Origin: Cryptomeria japonica
Lineage: Eukaryota; Streptophyta; Pinopsida; Cupressales; Cupressaceae
Direction of reading: 5' to 3'
DNA length: 64,000 nucleotides
Assembly (NCBI RefSeq): GCF_030272615.1
Contig: NC_081405.1
Location: forward strand, 313,309,735 to 313,373,734
A program made the translations under genes and the position numbers. Below the pieces are notes generated by a model. It was not told the DNA's origin, did not search any database, and worked only from the letters and a program-made list of their open reading frames with translations. Below, piece after piece: positions 1 to 16,100 of this stretch (within the stretch, counting starts at the first letter, position 1; the number at the start of each line of letters is the position of its first letter).

Positions 1-2900
1 ATGCCAGATCCAAATCAACCAGAAACCACTCATCTTACAAGGACCAGAAGGGTGCCGATAAAGTATCGAAACAACTAGTGTTGGCATCAATGAAAAAACA
101 TCAATGCAAGACATAATCAATTCCTGCAGATGGCCAACAGAATCAGGGTTGGGAGAGGTAGAGTGAAAAGTGGAATTAGTCTCATCGTGCAAAGAATCAA
201 CACTATGTTAAGTATTCAATACAAAAGAGTTCTCTAGAGCTTCAGAGAAAAAACTTGAGCGTTAAAAAAAACACACTTTTTTCTTTCGAAGACTCATGGG
301 AAAGATCAACTAAGATAATTAGGGAAGAGTTAGAAGATTAGAGCAAAGAGTTTAAATTAGAGTCTGGGACTAAAGTAGCTGAAAATGAGGCAATATTAGG
401 GGTAAGAAATTTAGGATTGGAATTCTAGAAAAGAATGGAAGGTATGACAACCTTGTTTTTGTAGTTAAATGTAGGGCTGAGGTCCATATTATACTAAAAT
501 AAACAAAGCATCAACACCTAGTGGAAACGGTATTTTTCAGAGCTAATAGTCTTTATTATATATTCTTCTAAAGAGGTAAAGTTTTAGAGAAATGAGATGC
601 ATCTCATAATGAGAATGCTTAAGCATAGGGGAAAAAAGGCATGGAACCCCCTATATTAGCCCTCCAAGGTAACATACATCATTAGAACTTTTGTAACCCC
701 TAGCTAAGAACCAGAAACGTCTTCATGGTTGTAGCCATTTTGGATCAGATTCACATTTTCTCCTTGTAATACCCCTTAGTTTTCTTTTGTAATTGCACAC
801 CATCATTAGGAATACTAATCACTAAATAAATGGTCTATGTTGAGACTAAGAAAAAGATGTCACACACTGAAAACAAACCCTTCTTCCATGAATCAAAAAA
901 CTGCATGGAAAGGGTTTGATCAAATTCTTGCATACCCAAAATATAAGGGGTACAATTACCCACCTCTAGAATTTCCTAGACTTCACTATGATTTTTAACA
1001 TTTTAATGCTCTTTTAGTTATATTTGAACCAAATCCCCACCATATTCACAAAATAGCATACCAAAGTAGAACAACAAGCACCATCTAGAGGAGGAAGACA
1101 AAGGTAAGTTTTGGAACCAGAAGCAATGAAATGAAGCTCATCATTAGTCCAATACATGTGGCCATCTCCATAGATGCAAAAAGTTAATTTGAATATAGTA
1201 TCTATTGGGTAGTTGGTGCATGAGAAAATTAAATGGTTTTACAATCATATTCTATGAACAAACTAATAGTGCCTAAAAATTCATATAGTATTATAATTTT
1301 TTTTTATGAATTTAATTCTTGTAATAATGGTGTAATCTATATATGTAATCTAGTCACCATTTCAATTGATACTAAAGAAAAAAAATAATCTTTGGTATTC
1401 AGATGGTTTGCAAGTGAAATCCATGACCATTGGAAGAAAATAGAAGTCATCACTATTGGAAAGAAGTGATGTCATGTTTCAATATTGGTATTGTGTACTT
1501 TGTAAAAGATTAATGTATTGTTAATAAAAATATGGTATATTTATCATTTAATAATAAAATTTTATAAATTATGATGTTTTGAAATGATAAAAGAGTGTAA
1601 ATAAAATCCCATGAATAGTTTGAGTGTATCAATAGTATTTTATGCAGCATTTGATATATAATAAAGAACAAATCTTTTTGGCATGAATTATTTTTCATGC
1701 AATGACAAATGTAGTTTCATCAACATGAGAAATGATTGCTTGGAGAATTTATAAATGGTTTTTTCTAGCAATAAGGACATTTGAAATAGTTTAAATTTTT
1801 TTAGCCTTATATTTGATCTTAGTGTTCTTAAGGAGTTATTGGTAATTTTTAATTAACATAGGAAGTTGTCGAACTTGTCCTTAAATTTGATGTTGGTCAT
1901 TTTAAGACTTTGGTACTCACACATAATAATTAGAAGCTTCAAATTTTTAGTTTGTGTTCATCCCCTTCTCTAACCAATGGTATCATGTGTCAATTTACCA
2001 TATAGATTAAAATGATCTTTGGTGTTCAATTCAAATATTTTGATGATTTTAGCTCTTTGCATTATTAGGTTAAAATAACAACATAGTTGGCTCAACAAGA
2101 AGTTCAATTACATTTCTCTATCTAATAATAGTAACATTAATACTTATCAAAAACCTAAATTAGATCAAGATAATAAAATATACTTATTTTTAATATTGTG
2201 ACATTTTTTTAATTAGTATAAAAACTCTCACATACTTTACAAATCTTTGTTTTGAAATAAATAAACTAACCTTAAGAAAAAAAAAACCTCTAAATTGTGT
2301 CTATTAAGACCAACTTTAATAAATACACTAAGATAAGCCTTACCACTCAATTTGATTCTATATTATCTTAAAGTCATTAAGAAGGATCATTGCACTGTAT
2401 CAAATTTAAAACACTACAACGATTTGATTAGACTTCAAGTAAACTGTTAAAATAAGTTTCTTGATTTGGATCAGGAGATATGATACGCTGAACGAGAAAG
2501 ATTTCTAAGATATAAGCGGAAAACCGAGAAACAGGATGTCCATATTATCTATCCATCACACCAACATAGACATTGCGTGCAAGCAACTTTGAACCTATCA
2601 AATAGGTTTAACTCTGCCTCTAAACAGACCATGGAATAAGCCTACAACCTAATCGCTAGGTAATTAGCTCACACGTGAGGTTTTCCACCATTAATTTTTT
2701 AAAGCTTTTGGAGGACAAATTTTCATTTGACAAGTAACGTGTAGTGTGTGAGCAGATTTGGGAGAAAAATAGTTTTGCTCCGGAAGTTTTCTTCTGATTT
2801 AGTAATACTGCGTGCACATAATGTTTGTTTCATTTTAGTCTAATTCCATGGGTCGAATCAAACAACGTAAATTATCTTTTTATGTACTTAAATAATGGAA
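1..2900. other. AT-rich intergenic DNA
   Basis: I see no gene, RNA gene or element boundary here. Open frames are short and AT-rich and look like chance. A G-box core (CACGTG) lies at 2672-2677, upstream of the beta-glucosidase gene; whether it is used is unknown. Confidence 0.5.
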
Positions 2901-2915
2901 ATCGTTAACTTGTCT

Positions 2916-3384
2916 CTGTCCCTGCACTTCCGGGGAATGACTGACATTCACGTTTTGAATTTTGTCCACGTCATCTAGACCGAGTCTTCCATAGGCCAGA
3001 ACTGAAAGGCTTATAATTTAAGATGAAGTTTTGTTGAGTACATTAATTTCTATGTTATATAAAAATAATGCAGGAATCATGGCATAGACGAATTTGAAGA
3101 GGTGGAAACATTCAGATCTAATTGGAAACTCTAGGCGAGTACCAAAACAACAATTAAAAAAAAAAAAAGTCAAAATCCATTTGGGAAATGAACACGCATA
3201 GCCTAAACCTAGCTAATAAGGGATTTCCCTTGAAATATCTTGTGCGATTAGATTACGGGACGGGTGCGTGTGGGTTTGAACCTACATAGCGTATGAACAG
3301 GCATCTCTTCACACCCCTATAAGAGGCTTAAAAGTCCGTGATACTTGTAGTTGAATTGTCTATGATGTTCATATGTGAAGAAAA
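2916..3384 (+). promoter_or_regulatory. Promoter and 5' leader of the beta-glucosidase gene
   Basis: A TATA-like CTATAAGAGG lies near 3317-3326, about 60 bases before the ATG, giving an expected leader of roughly 35 bases. Much of this stretch is repeated, diverged but colinear, at 31715-32027 in front of a broken relative of the gene. Shared blocks include CACTTCCGGGG (near 2925 and 31722), TAGACCGAGTCT, GGCTTATAA, GAAGAGGTGGAA, GACATAGCGTAT-like and AGGCATCTCTTCA. The similarity shows that the two loci descend from one duplicated promoter plus gene. The shared blocks are candidate regulatory sites, by inference only. Confidence 0.6.
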
Positions 3385-6725
<3,341 letters not shown>

Positions 6726-7521
6726 AGCATCTTCTCCATTCTTGTATATATGACGGAACAGAATGGGAAGACATAACAGTGCTAACAATTATATTCGAAA
6801 GAGAAGGTTATACCTCTACAAACTATTACAACAGTCATTATTGTATTGAACACGATTGCTTGGCTTTTAAGGTTTAGCTCTAACTACCATCAGATCATTC
6901 AATTCTAACTATTAACTGATCGTTGCTGGCTTGGTCAATTTGCATTTAGTATTTTACTTCTCCCAATTTAATTTGGATGGACTGTATCATGATGTTTACT
7001 TCAATCGAATGTACAAAAAATGTTAAACGTTTTGGTGCTTTCTAACTCTTGAACGCACACTTTTGGATATAAAAGTTATGGCCTTCATAAAATTATCCTT
7101 GAAAACATTCAAAGGCTTAGTGAAGGTTAATGATGGGTTAAGAAAATATTGAGTGCAAATTGGTCCACGCCTCATCTTTATTCTTAGTAAGCATGTTCAG
7201 TAGGCAATTTTAAAAGGTCAATATATTTCAAGTCTTAAATTTATCTGTTTAAATAATTGAATTATGTCCGATCTCAAATTTAAGTTCATCTAGTCTAGGT
7301 TTATGATAGTAGTGCAATTGTGTTCGATCTCAAAATCATAGTTCGAATAGTCTTTCTTTATGACAGTAGAATAGTAGAGAAGGGGTATATATATATATGA
7401 AAATTTATTATCTGAAAATAAATATATTTTCTATATTAAAAAAATTTGAAAAAAATGAAGTATTTAAATTTCAGTTACTTATAAATTATGAAGTGTTATA
7501 TGCTATCATTACGTAAAAACG
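6726..7521. other. 3' flank of the beta-glucosidase gene
   Basis: AT-rich sequence without a convincing gene. A diverged direct repeat of about 57 bp lies near 7258 and 7314 (shared core CGATCTCAAA). A short TA run lies at 7388-7399. Confidence 0.5.
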
Positions 7522-7534
7522 TCTTTTTAAGTCA

Positions 7535-7960
7535 TGGGGTGGCTAAAGGTAATCCTGGGTCGGTTGGTTGTGGGGGAGTTGCACGTGATCACAATGGTAG
7601 GTTTGTCCTAACAGTGGCACTCCCACTGGGTACCTAGTCAAACCATTTTGCTGAGGCAAATGCTACTTACATTGGGTTATAAATCATTGTCCGAGAGGGT
7701 TTTAAAAAATTCTGGCTTGAGAGTGTTTCGCTAAACATCATTGGATGTCTGAGTACATAGACGGATCCTAGTTGGACTATCAAGCATTTAATTCAAGAAT
7801 GCCATATCATGATGACTAAATTCGATGAATGTTAAATCTCCCATGTGTATAGGGAAGGTAATATGTCAGTCGACTATGTAGTGAACCTAAGTGTGGTGTA
7901 TGCATACACAAGGTGGTGGATGGCAAAGGAAATTTTCCCCATTCACTCATGTGAACCGAC
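7535..7960 (+). pseudogene. RNase H end of LINE ORF2, decayed
   Basis: Translation gives AKGNPG with a downstream GCGGVARDHNGRF block, then SNHFAEANATYIGL, KKFWLES and a final segment (HVYREGNMSVDYVVNL) matching the C-terminal helix of plant LINE RNase H domains. At least four in-frame stops interrupt it. The NHFAEA block and the downstream WW/ETF-like segment are also present in copy 2 (58.75-58.4 kb), so the two copies are homologous beyond RNase H itself. The element is truncated upstream of the first catalytic Asp. Confidence 0.75.
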
Positions 7961-8153
7961 AAGAAAGGACGTCGATAATCTTTCCCAATTATCACAATTT
8001 CATGATGACAACCTCCCAAGTGTGTAAAGGCCTTTTGTGGGATTTGTGGCCACAATTCAATACAAGGGCTTCTAGAGTTTTCTTCACCTTATGGTTTTTA
8101 CTTCCTGGCTCGAGTTTGGTGGCCATATCCAAATTTTCAAAGGAAGCATTTTC

Positions 8154-8578
8154 ATGGGGGGAGATAAAAAAAGGATGGAACCTCCTCCTTGCGATAAATG
8201 AGAAAAGAATAGGGAATTGTGGATGGAGATTACAGATGGTGGTCTTGTGCCCTATCTTAAGAAACTTCATGGCTAAGACCCAAAAATGATAGAAGAGTTT
8301 GTTAAGGGTTGTCACAAAGGCATCCTTACAACTTTGGGGAATGAATTTATAATTGACGAGGCCTTCATTGCTGAGATCATCGGTTTGCAGATGGTTGGCA
8401 AGAAGTTCTACAGGGAGAGAAAAGAAGCAGAGGAAGCCCTCTCGATCTTTTTGACAAGCAAAGAAAAAGAGACGGAGTGCAAAAAATGGCAGATGAAGGC
8501 TATAACATGAAAGACTTCCTATTGCTCTGGGCAGACATGGTTGAAGTCATTATGAGTTACATAACCCTGGACGACCAC
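8154..8578 (+). pseudogene. Extra LINE ORF, N-terminal half, cut by the hAT insertion
   Basis: The frame opens with MGGDKKRMEP, matching MGGEKNRFEP of copy 2 at 58253, and continues through LVPYLKKLHG, FVKGCHKGIL, EFIIDEAFIAEIIGL and GKKFYRERKE to YITLDDH at the insertion point. Two or three stops are present. The pattern of a short helical block ending in I-A-x-I-x-G-L and F-Y-R is reminiscent of putative plant transposon protein domains, but I cannot assign the family with confidence. The C-terminal half resumes at 22729 on the other side of the hAT. Confidence 0.7.
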
Positions 8579-8599
8579 CAGAGATTACTTTAGTGGTGA

Positions 8600-9110
8600 A
8601 TATTCACCAATGGTAAATTTTTCATGTCGGTGACCTAGGAAATAGCAAATATTTTGTACCGACTAGGGGTGGCCATGTCGCCAGAACACTATCAATTTTC
8701 ATCAAAGTCACGGCCCGATCGCCATATGTTTTATGCAATTAAATGTTTCTATGCGATGATTTTGCCAATACAATACATGGTGGACACACGGTAAATTTAA
8801 TTTTTTTGCCTACACTCTCTGAGGCTGCCTTAATAGATGACCTTAATTCGCCTATAGGCATGTGAAGATTTGTTAGCCAGGGTGACCCAATTTGCCCGAC
8901 ATCTTGCCGACACGTGTCTCCATTCACCCCAACTTTTGTCAATTATATTGTATTCACCAATTATTTGGATGACCTATAATCGCATCAAAAATTACATAAG
9001 TCGTATTTGGATGACCTATAATCACATCGAAAATTACATAAGTCATGTTATAGTTACGCGAGATTCGCCAAATATTTGTATACCATATAAAATTCCCGTG
9101 GAATTTTCCA
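8600..9110 (+). repeat. Left subterminal ~42-bp periodic repeat of the giant hAT
   Basis: A short YGCC(A) motif recurs at 8679, 8720, 8763, 8807, 8849 and 8893, spaced 41-44 bp. A recent exact-looking duplication of 42 bp follows at 8962-9003 and 9004-9045 (TATTTGGATGACCTATAATC start). The same period and motif occur at the right end of the element (22270-22690). Subterminal motif arrays are transposase binding regions in hAT elements such as Ac. That role here is inference. Confidence 0.65.
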
Positions 9111-9122
9111 TATAAGGATTGG

Positions 9123-9493
9123 TATAAATACATGCAAAGATGAGATCTATCTCAACACAATCTATTGGGTTCTAGGCTCTGAATTCTGATCAATAGCGAA
9201 GTTTCAGACCAAGGAAAATCATTGTTGTTGATTGCATTGGCAACTGCTAGAGACCTAAAGGTGAGTGATCATATTTTTGAAGTGTTATAATATTATTCTA
9301 AATTTATCTATATTTGTTTGCATTGTTGAGTTCATTTTTATTCAGTGGTGACCTGTCAGTGCCAAGTAGTCAGGACTCAAGGGGGACATTCAGACCCCAG
9401 ACATCTAGATTGTAGGTCGTAGGGCCAATGAAACATATATTATACATTATAGTCTATTATTGCTTCTTCAACAAATTGATATTTTTTTGGTAG
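9123..9493 (+). promoter_or_regulatory. Promoter and leader intron of the hAT transposase
   Basis: A clean TATAAATA lies at 9123-9130. About 130 bases on, a consensus donor AAAG/GTGAGT sits at 9260/9261, and a pyrimidine-rich acceptor TTTTTTTGGTAG ends at 9493. Splicing would place the ATG of the transposase (9511) 17 bases into the next exon. The 42-bp duplication lies just upstream. Confidence 0.5.
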
Positions 9494-9510
9494 CCTTTAT
9501 TTCGTTGGAG

Positions 9511-12222
9511 ATGTCGAACAAGAAGAAGGGTAGGAAACCTGAATGTGGGGAAGGCCATGAGAGGCCAACAAAAAGCAGAACGTTGTCTTTGTACTTTGGC
9601 ATTGGAAAAGATTGTGGTGAAAATCAGGAAGGTACATCATCACAAGTACAAGTATAAAAATTTGCCACCTACACCACATGTTGAAGACGACAACGAACCT
9701 GATATCTTAGATTAGGATGATCTTGAACAAGATTGTCTAGTAGATACCCAAGTTAGCCGGAATGATATAATCGACTTGGGTGATAATGACATTGATGATA
9801 ATGCATGGAAGTGGAAAAGAAAAGCCATATCAAAAAAGGGTGAACTACAATCAAAAAAGGATCGGGAGTGGGATATGTCAGTGAGGAATTTTCAAATTAA
9901 TTGGGCATCAAAGTATCCATTCATTGAACTAGTGGGGAATCCAATTGAAGGAAAGCCTCCAATAGAATGCAGGTGTAAGATTTGCACTTGGAAACATAAC
10001 AAGGAAAATAGGTTGCAACTAAAATTTGACACCATAGAAAAGCATATGGGTAAAGTTTGTGAAAAACAAATGATAGATGGGGCTGCAAAATCAGTGATAA
10101 GATGGAAAAAAAAGTAGGAATGTAAGCATGTAAGGAATGCCGAAGAGTATTATTTTCATGAGAAAATATAGATGAAGCTTGCTAAAGTTAAAGGTTCTAT
10201 TGAAGCTATTTTTGAAAAATCAATGCAAATAGAACAACTGGGAAAAGTTGTTCAATTAAGCATTGTTTTTTATATTTTGAGCAGAGGGTGTGCTATGACA
10301 AATTTATCATCAATTAGTGGTTTATTACACTTTTTGAAAGTTCCTAACTATCCTAATAGACACTGGTCAATAAACAGTGGATGGGAATGAGCAAGTTGTC
10401 TTGCTGAGGTTGAAAAAGAAGATGTAAAGGAAAAACTAAGAGAGTCAAACTTTATTGCATTTTCTTTAGACAAAGTTAGGCAATAGACAATACTTCATGG
10501 GTATGCATGAATGTTTATACTATAGAGAATCATAACTGCCAACCTCATCTATTAGTTGTTGCTAAAATGAAGGAGAGTGCGACAACGGAAAATTTATTTC
10601 AACTAGTAAAGAGAAGTTTAATTGAATATGGAGGTATGGATGACATGACAATAGCTGAAAAATTGGTTTGTGTTGGAGCAGATGGAGCTTCAGTAATGCA
10701 AGGTCACAGGAACAATCTTTGTACAGAGATTGAAAATTCATTTTCACCGTACATTACTGCAATTCACTGTATGGCTCACATAATGAATCTAGCTTTTGGA
10801 ATTGTGAACAAGGTTGCTTCGGTTGAAAAAAATAAAATTTTAATTAGAGAGCTCTACTCACACTTCCATCGAAGTCCCAAGCAATTTATGGAATTTCAAC
10901 ACTTTGCTGATGGAAGAACTGATGGGAACAAGCTTCTCAAGGATAATGATACCAGATGGATCTCTTTGGATGGTCTAGCGCATTGAGTGTTTTCAGAATA
11001 TCCATCCTTGATTGGACTATTTCACACAACTCACAATGAAATAGATCAATTGAAATTTCCTGACCTTCTTCGGAGGTTAAGTAATTTAGAGACACTCTTA
11101 ACTTTAGCAGCTCTTCTGCCCATGCTAGAGGAAATGAGGAATATTATGAAGGCTGCCCAAAAAAGAGCTCTATATATTGCAGAATATGGTATGTTGTGTA
11201 AGATGACATGCATAACCCTCGACAATCTCTATTGAAATCAACCAACACTATCTGATGAAAAATTTGTTAAGTGGCAGACACTCACAGATTTGAACAATCC
11301 TGATAACTTTTTACAAATTGTTGTAGATGGGGAGGTATGTGCCAATGTATGGGGAGTTGAGATACCAATGCACTTCTATGCCATGGTCGACCTCGAGGAA
11401 CCAGGAAAGTGCCCCAGGAAGCAACTAGCAAGAGTTACAAGGGAAGATTTTGACAAGATTGTTGAGACTGTAACTACTTCTATGAAGAAAATTGCTTATA
11501 ATATTTCCTCACAAATTAGAAGAAGATTCCCTCCTAACAACCTACTCGAAGCCATGTCTATTGTGTTTCCTCAATATTGGAGCCTCAATAGTGTAGTTGA
11601 TTTTCGAAGTAAGCTACTGACTTTGATAAAAAACTTTTGCATATCCAAAGAATTGAATGGGGTAACTATAAATGGAATATTAGATGAAACTCATCTTCGA
11701 GAACAATCATCTCATTTTTCATACACTATGAAAGAACAATATGGGAAAATGGAGAACCCCTGTGAAGAGGGATCAGTAACAAGGCTTTGGAAAACTATAG
11801 CTGAGAACTCAACGTTGCCTGATTCAATGCCAAAATATGTGAAGCTTGCTGATTTATGTCTTACCATGATATTGGGTTCGGTGGAAGATGAGAGAGTTTT
11901 CAGTGCTTTGGGGTTCTTAAAATCAAAGCTAAGAAACAAACTAGACAAAAATTTGGAAAATTGCTTGAGGCTCTATACATCTAGGTATGATGTCCACACT
12001 TTTCCTTACGATAGGGCATTGCAAATCTGGAGGTCCAAACATGAAAAAAGAGGTTTGGGAAACACTTCAAACCAAAGTGCCAGTGGGACTATTGACTCAT
12101 GTACTAGACCTACTGGTAGCATTGAGATGTAGTTCAGCGAAGGTATGCAGACTCAGAGTGAAGAAACCATAGACAAGAATCAAGAAAGCTTTGAATTTGA
12201 TGAGGATGAATGGCAACTATAA
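9511..12222 (+). pseudogene. hAT transposase, decayed
   Basis: The frame starts MSNKKKGRK and has a BED-like zinc region (CRCKIC then KFDTIEKHMGKVCEK) near 9970-10065. The RNase-H-like catalytic region follows, with VCVGADGASVMQG, ITAIHCMAHIMNLAF and DNDTRW. The C-terminal hAT dimerisation block, LGSVEDERVFSALGFLKSKL, is at 11872-11931, and an acidic end terminates at 12222. The transposase moves the element by cut and paste. There are frameshifts near 9655 and 10400 and several in-frame stops (for example 10984-10986, 11233-11235, 12130-12132), so it is dead. It sits close to the left terminus, in the orientation expected for an autonomous hAT. It converges with the large ORF at 13186-17250. 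Confidence 0.88.
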
Positions 12223-13185
12223 GAGACTGGTATTTATTAATCTTATTACTGTATCTCATCATTCATATTACAAAAGCATATTACTTTTTTCAATTAGAAT
12301 TTAAAATTGATTTTTAATTGTATTTTTCAACTTTCTATTTCCAGATTTAAAATAGCATAATAAAAAAAAAGCCATAATGTGTTTATTGATACAAAGATAT
12401 TTATTGTTTATTTATACATGTTTGAGTCTCAAATTTGTGTGATACATTTCAGAACCATATGATAAAATTCATTCAATAGTAATACACATGTTGACAACTT
12501 AGATTTTCATTAATTCTTTCAAAATATAGCCATATGATACAATTCATTCAATAGTAATACGCCATTTTGTGTGATTCTCCATGCAAATTGCAAAAGTGAA
12601 TAAAAAGTTTCAGAACCCTTTGCAAATGACCCTGAATTCCCTTTTATAGAAACAAGAGAGTAACAATAGCTCCTGTATGTTTCTCCAATGTCCATGCAAA
12701 AGTGACTACAAAGTTTCAGAACCCTTTACAAATGACCTTGAATTCCCTTTTATAGAAACAAGGGAGCAACAATAGCTTCAGGTCAAATTGCAAGTTTGCA
12801 ACATGTGAAGACTCAACATCAAAATCACAAACTCAACACAGATTTATATGGCCATCACAGGCCGTATTAGCAATTTAACATCTGCTACATGTTTGATGTC
12901 TCCTATTCAAAAAACAAAGTTCAAAATTAAATATTAATTCAAGCCATGACAAATTAAACATAGATAATAGCAGTGCCTAAAACCTACTAATCATAAATAG
13001 AGAAATGCATAAATGTTAAAGCAAGGGAGAATTTGAGAATACAAATTTACTGGCTGAAGTTTTGCACTGTGCATCATAGATTCATAGGCTGGATTAGCAA
13101 AATAGCGAACATAAAAAACATAAAACCTTGAAATTAAGAGTAAAAGAAGAAAATTGTGCAATACATACTATGATTCTTAAGATTT
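12223..13185. other. Intergenic region between convergent hAT genes, with short direct repeats
   Basis: No gene is seen. A unit of about 90-110 bp is present twice (about 12578-12675 and 12690-12780), sharing AGTTTCAGAACCCTTT and AATTCCCTTTTATAGAAAC. A second pair sharing ATTCATTCAATAGTAATAC lies at about 12456 and 12530. The region separates the ends of the two decayed ORFs of the giant hAT. Confidence 0.6.
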
Positions 13186-16100
13186 CTATGCCAGTTTTTG
13201 TAGGGTGCTCCACTCTTCGTCTGATGGAAGGTCAATATTATGTAAACTATGGAAAGTCAACTCCAACTTCGTCAACATTCCATATTTAGAAGATTGACTT
13301 GACATCACTATTTCATCTAATACAGAATTTAGAGTTGTAAATGGTTGGATGAATTCTAGAAAGCTTTGGGTAGTTGTGTCCTTTGGAAGCAAGTCTAAAT
13401 CGGACTTCATTTTTATCTCCATGCTTTTTTTGTAAGCTTCTTCTCCAATGAATTTATTTGATGAGTCAACAATCTTAGGCAAACCAAGTTTAATCAAATT
13501 ATTTTTCTTTTCTTGCATCTTCAATATCCTTTTTCCACAATTTTCCATAACTTGTGATGTTTCCCTTAGATTCTGGCATATTTGAATGATAGATGATGTC
13601 TTAACTATGGCATCAATGCGGCTCTTAATTCCCTTGGATGCCAAGTAGCTGTCACTGGAACTATAGACTACTTTCAGAATCTTTTTTGCCATATCCTCTT
13701 TTGAATAAACATGTGTGCTCTTCTCATAGTGCCCTTTGATTTTCATATAAATTAGTCTCAGACTTTCATTCAATTCAAACCATTCACACAACTTGTCACT
13801 CCTCTACATTATTTTTCGCCTAAGGTTTTCTTGTATATACTTTGTTTTATTTTTCATATTATCTTTCAATCTATCCTCCAAAGTTTTTATTTTATCATTT
13901 GCATTGTGCAGGTCTTCTTTCATTTGTGCACATTTTTTTCTTTCTTCCTCTACTTCCTCTTGCAAATGTTTTTATTTTTCCTTCCCATGATCCAATAGGT
14001 CCTGTAATTTTCTCATTTCGGCAAGAGCAAAATCATAACTTTTGTATAATTTTTGAGAACTGGCTCTTTCCTCATCAATTTTTTTATTGCTTTTAGCCTA
14101 TTTTTCTGTCAGGTCCTTCAATTCTGCATCCATCTTCTCCTGCTCTACAATTTCTACTGCAGAGCCCAAATTTTTTATCCTTTTCTGTAAATTATTGCAC
14201 TTTCTATCTGCTGCTTTCCTCCTTGATTTTTTCGTTTTCCAAGTCTTCTTGTAACTTTTCTATTTGTTTCTCTAGTTTATTTTTTTCTCTCTCCACCTTT
14301 AGCAGTGAAGTGTAGACCACTTCGTTAGTCCTTTTTGACACACTAATTATGTCCACATTTTGTACTTTCAAAAAATCCATTTGGAAGGTGCTAATTTGAA
14401 ATTCAGAGGGATCTATCTGACTATGTGGTGGATTTTTATCTTTAGTTGGGGCCGGGGGCATAACAACCATGAACTCCATCATATATTTATGTGGGTCATA
14501 TGTTGGAAATACCCTGTTCCTTGTAGGCTGTTCGTTTACAACTTCAGTCAGGGAAACCCTATGAAATGCTTTCTTTTTTTCTTTATTTGCTTTTGTTGTG
14601 TGTTCATATTTTTCATAGTAATCGTGAAATTGAAAATCTAGGCTTGCTGAAGTAATTGAATGTTTGAAAGGTGACATAGGAATACCATAGGTTCCAGTTC
14701 TACTTATTCCTGTGGTTTTAACTAATGCTTGACTAGGATTACCAACAACAATTCTTGATCCTGTCCCACTCCCACTAACACTTTGATGTGTAGTTTTCAT
14801 AATATTTTTAGGTGTGTGATCTGAAGCTGCAAATCATTGTTTTGTAGTGTCAGTGGCACTTGATATAGGGTTCTAAATAGTATTAGTATCTACCACTAGT
14901 GGCCTCTTGCAAAAGATATTTTGTTGTAGCCCTTGTCCAACAACAAGACAACTAGTATTAGTAGTACTAGTAGTACCCATGCCAACCCCACCAATAACAA
15001 CGTCACTTGACTGAACAATAATGGGAATAATATCCCAAGATTCCCCATCTATGGCAGTGGCACTTGATTCACCGCCAATGGGAATACCATGATGTGGTGG
15101 TGGTTGTGGATTTGAACCTGAAACAAATGTAGGTGGACCCTGAGGGTAATGAGTAGTACCTATTCGTGATGAATATGAAGAATCAAGTCCAATGACTGGT
15201 TTAACAAGAGCTTTTGATTTTGACCCTGATGGAAGTTGTACCTAAAGTGGATACCAAATGCCCTCTCCTCTGGGACCTAGACCACCACCTTGAAAACCCT
15301 TTTTTTCCACAATGTTTTCCCCTTTGCTATATTTTTCTTTCATGGACTCATTGACTCCACCTAATATTTTCAGGACTGTAGTAGTTGTTGGAGGGGGCTC
15401 AACCTCATACTCATCATCATCTTCAGTCCTGTCATGCTCCATATTCCACAATTTTCTAAACTCTGCATCCTTGTCGATGCTCTCAAATTCTACACTTGTC
15501 TTTGGTTCACCGAGATTCCTCCTCATAGTCCAAAAATCATTTATTTTGGTTTGAGTCCAAAAATTCTCTTTACATTCATGCAAAATTGATTTGGGAATAG
15601 ATTTCTTAGATGGATTAGCAGATTTTAGGTAGAAATTGTAGGACCTCCTATTTTGGATGCTCTGACCCTCCTCTATTGTCCTCTGTGTGTGCAATGCCAT
15701 TATTTGTGATGAAATTTCTTCTGTTGAAATGTTATTGTCAGCTGCAATTTTCTCCATTCTTTTTTAACCTCATCCCAGGAGTCCATGTTTCTAAGATTTT
15801 CTAGCAATGGTTTACTTTCATGTTGACATAATGCTGAAGGTTTCCCATTTTTCTTAAGCCTTGCTTGAAATATACCGATTGGATCATACTGCCAGAGACC
15901 CTCATCACCAAAGTTAAAAACTGTCAAAAAATCATGTGCCACATTGAATGCTTTTCTCTCAAATGTGAACCCTTCACATGAGAAAGGCAAGGAAGGAAAT
16001 ATGCTCTTCTTTTGCTGACCATGGAAGTGTCTATCTGTGATCTCCAATTGACGTACATACTCTAATGCAAATACCCTCTCTGTCACATGTATTGGAAGTC

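Noticed and set aside
8579-12300. The hAT as an ordinary element of about 3.7 kb ending soon after the transposase
   Set aside because: No right terminus or 8-bp duplication is seen near 12.3 kb, whereas both occur at 22720 with the LINE frame resuming there.
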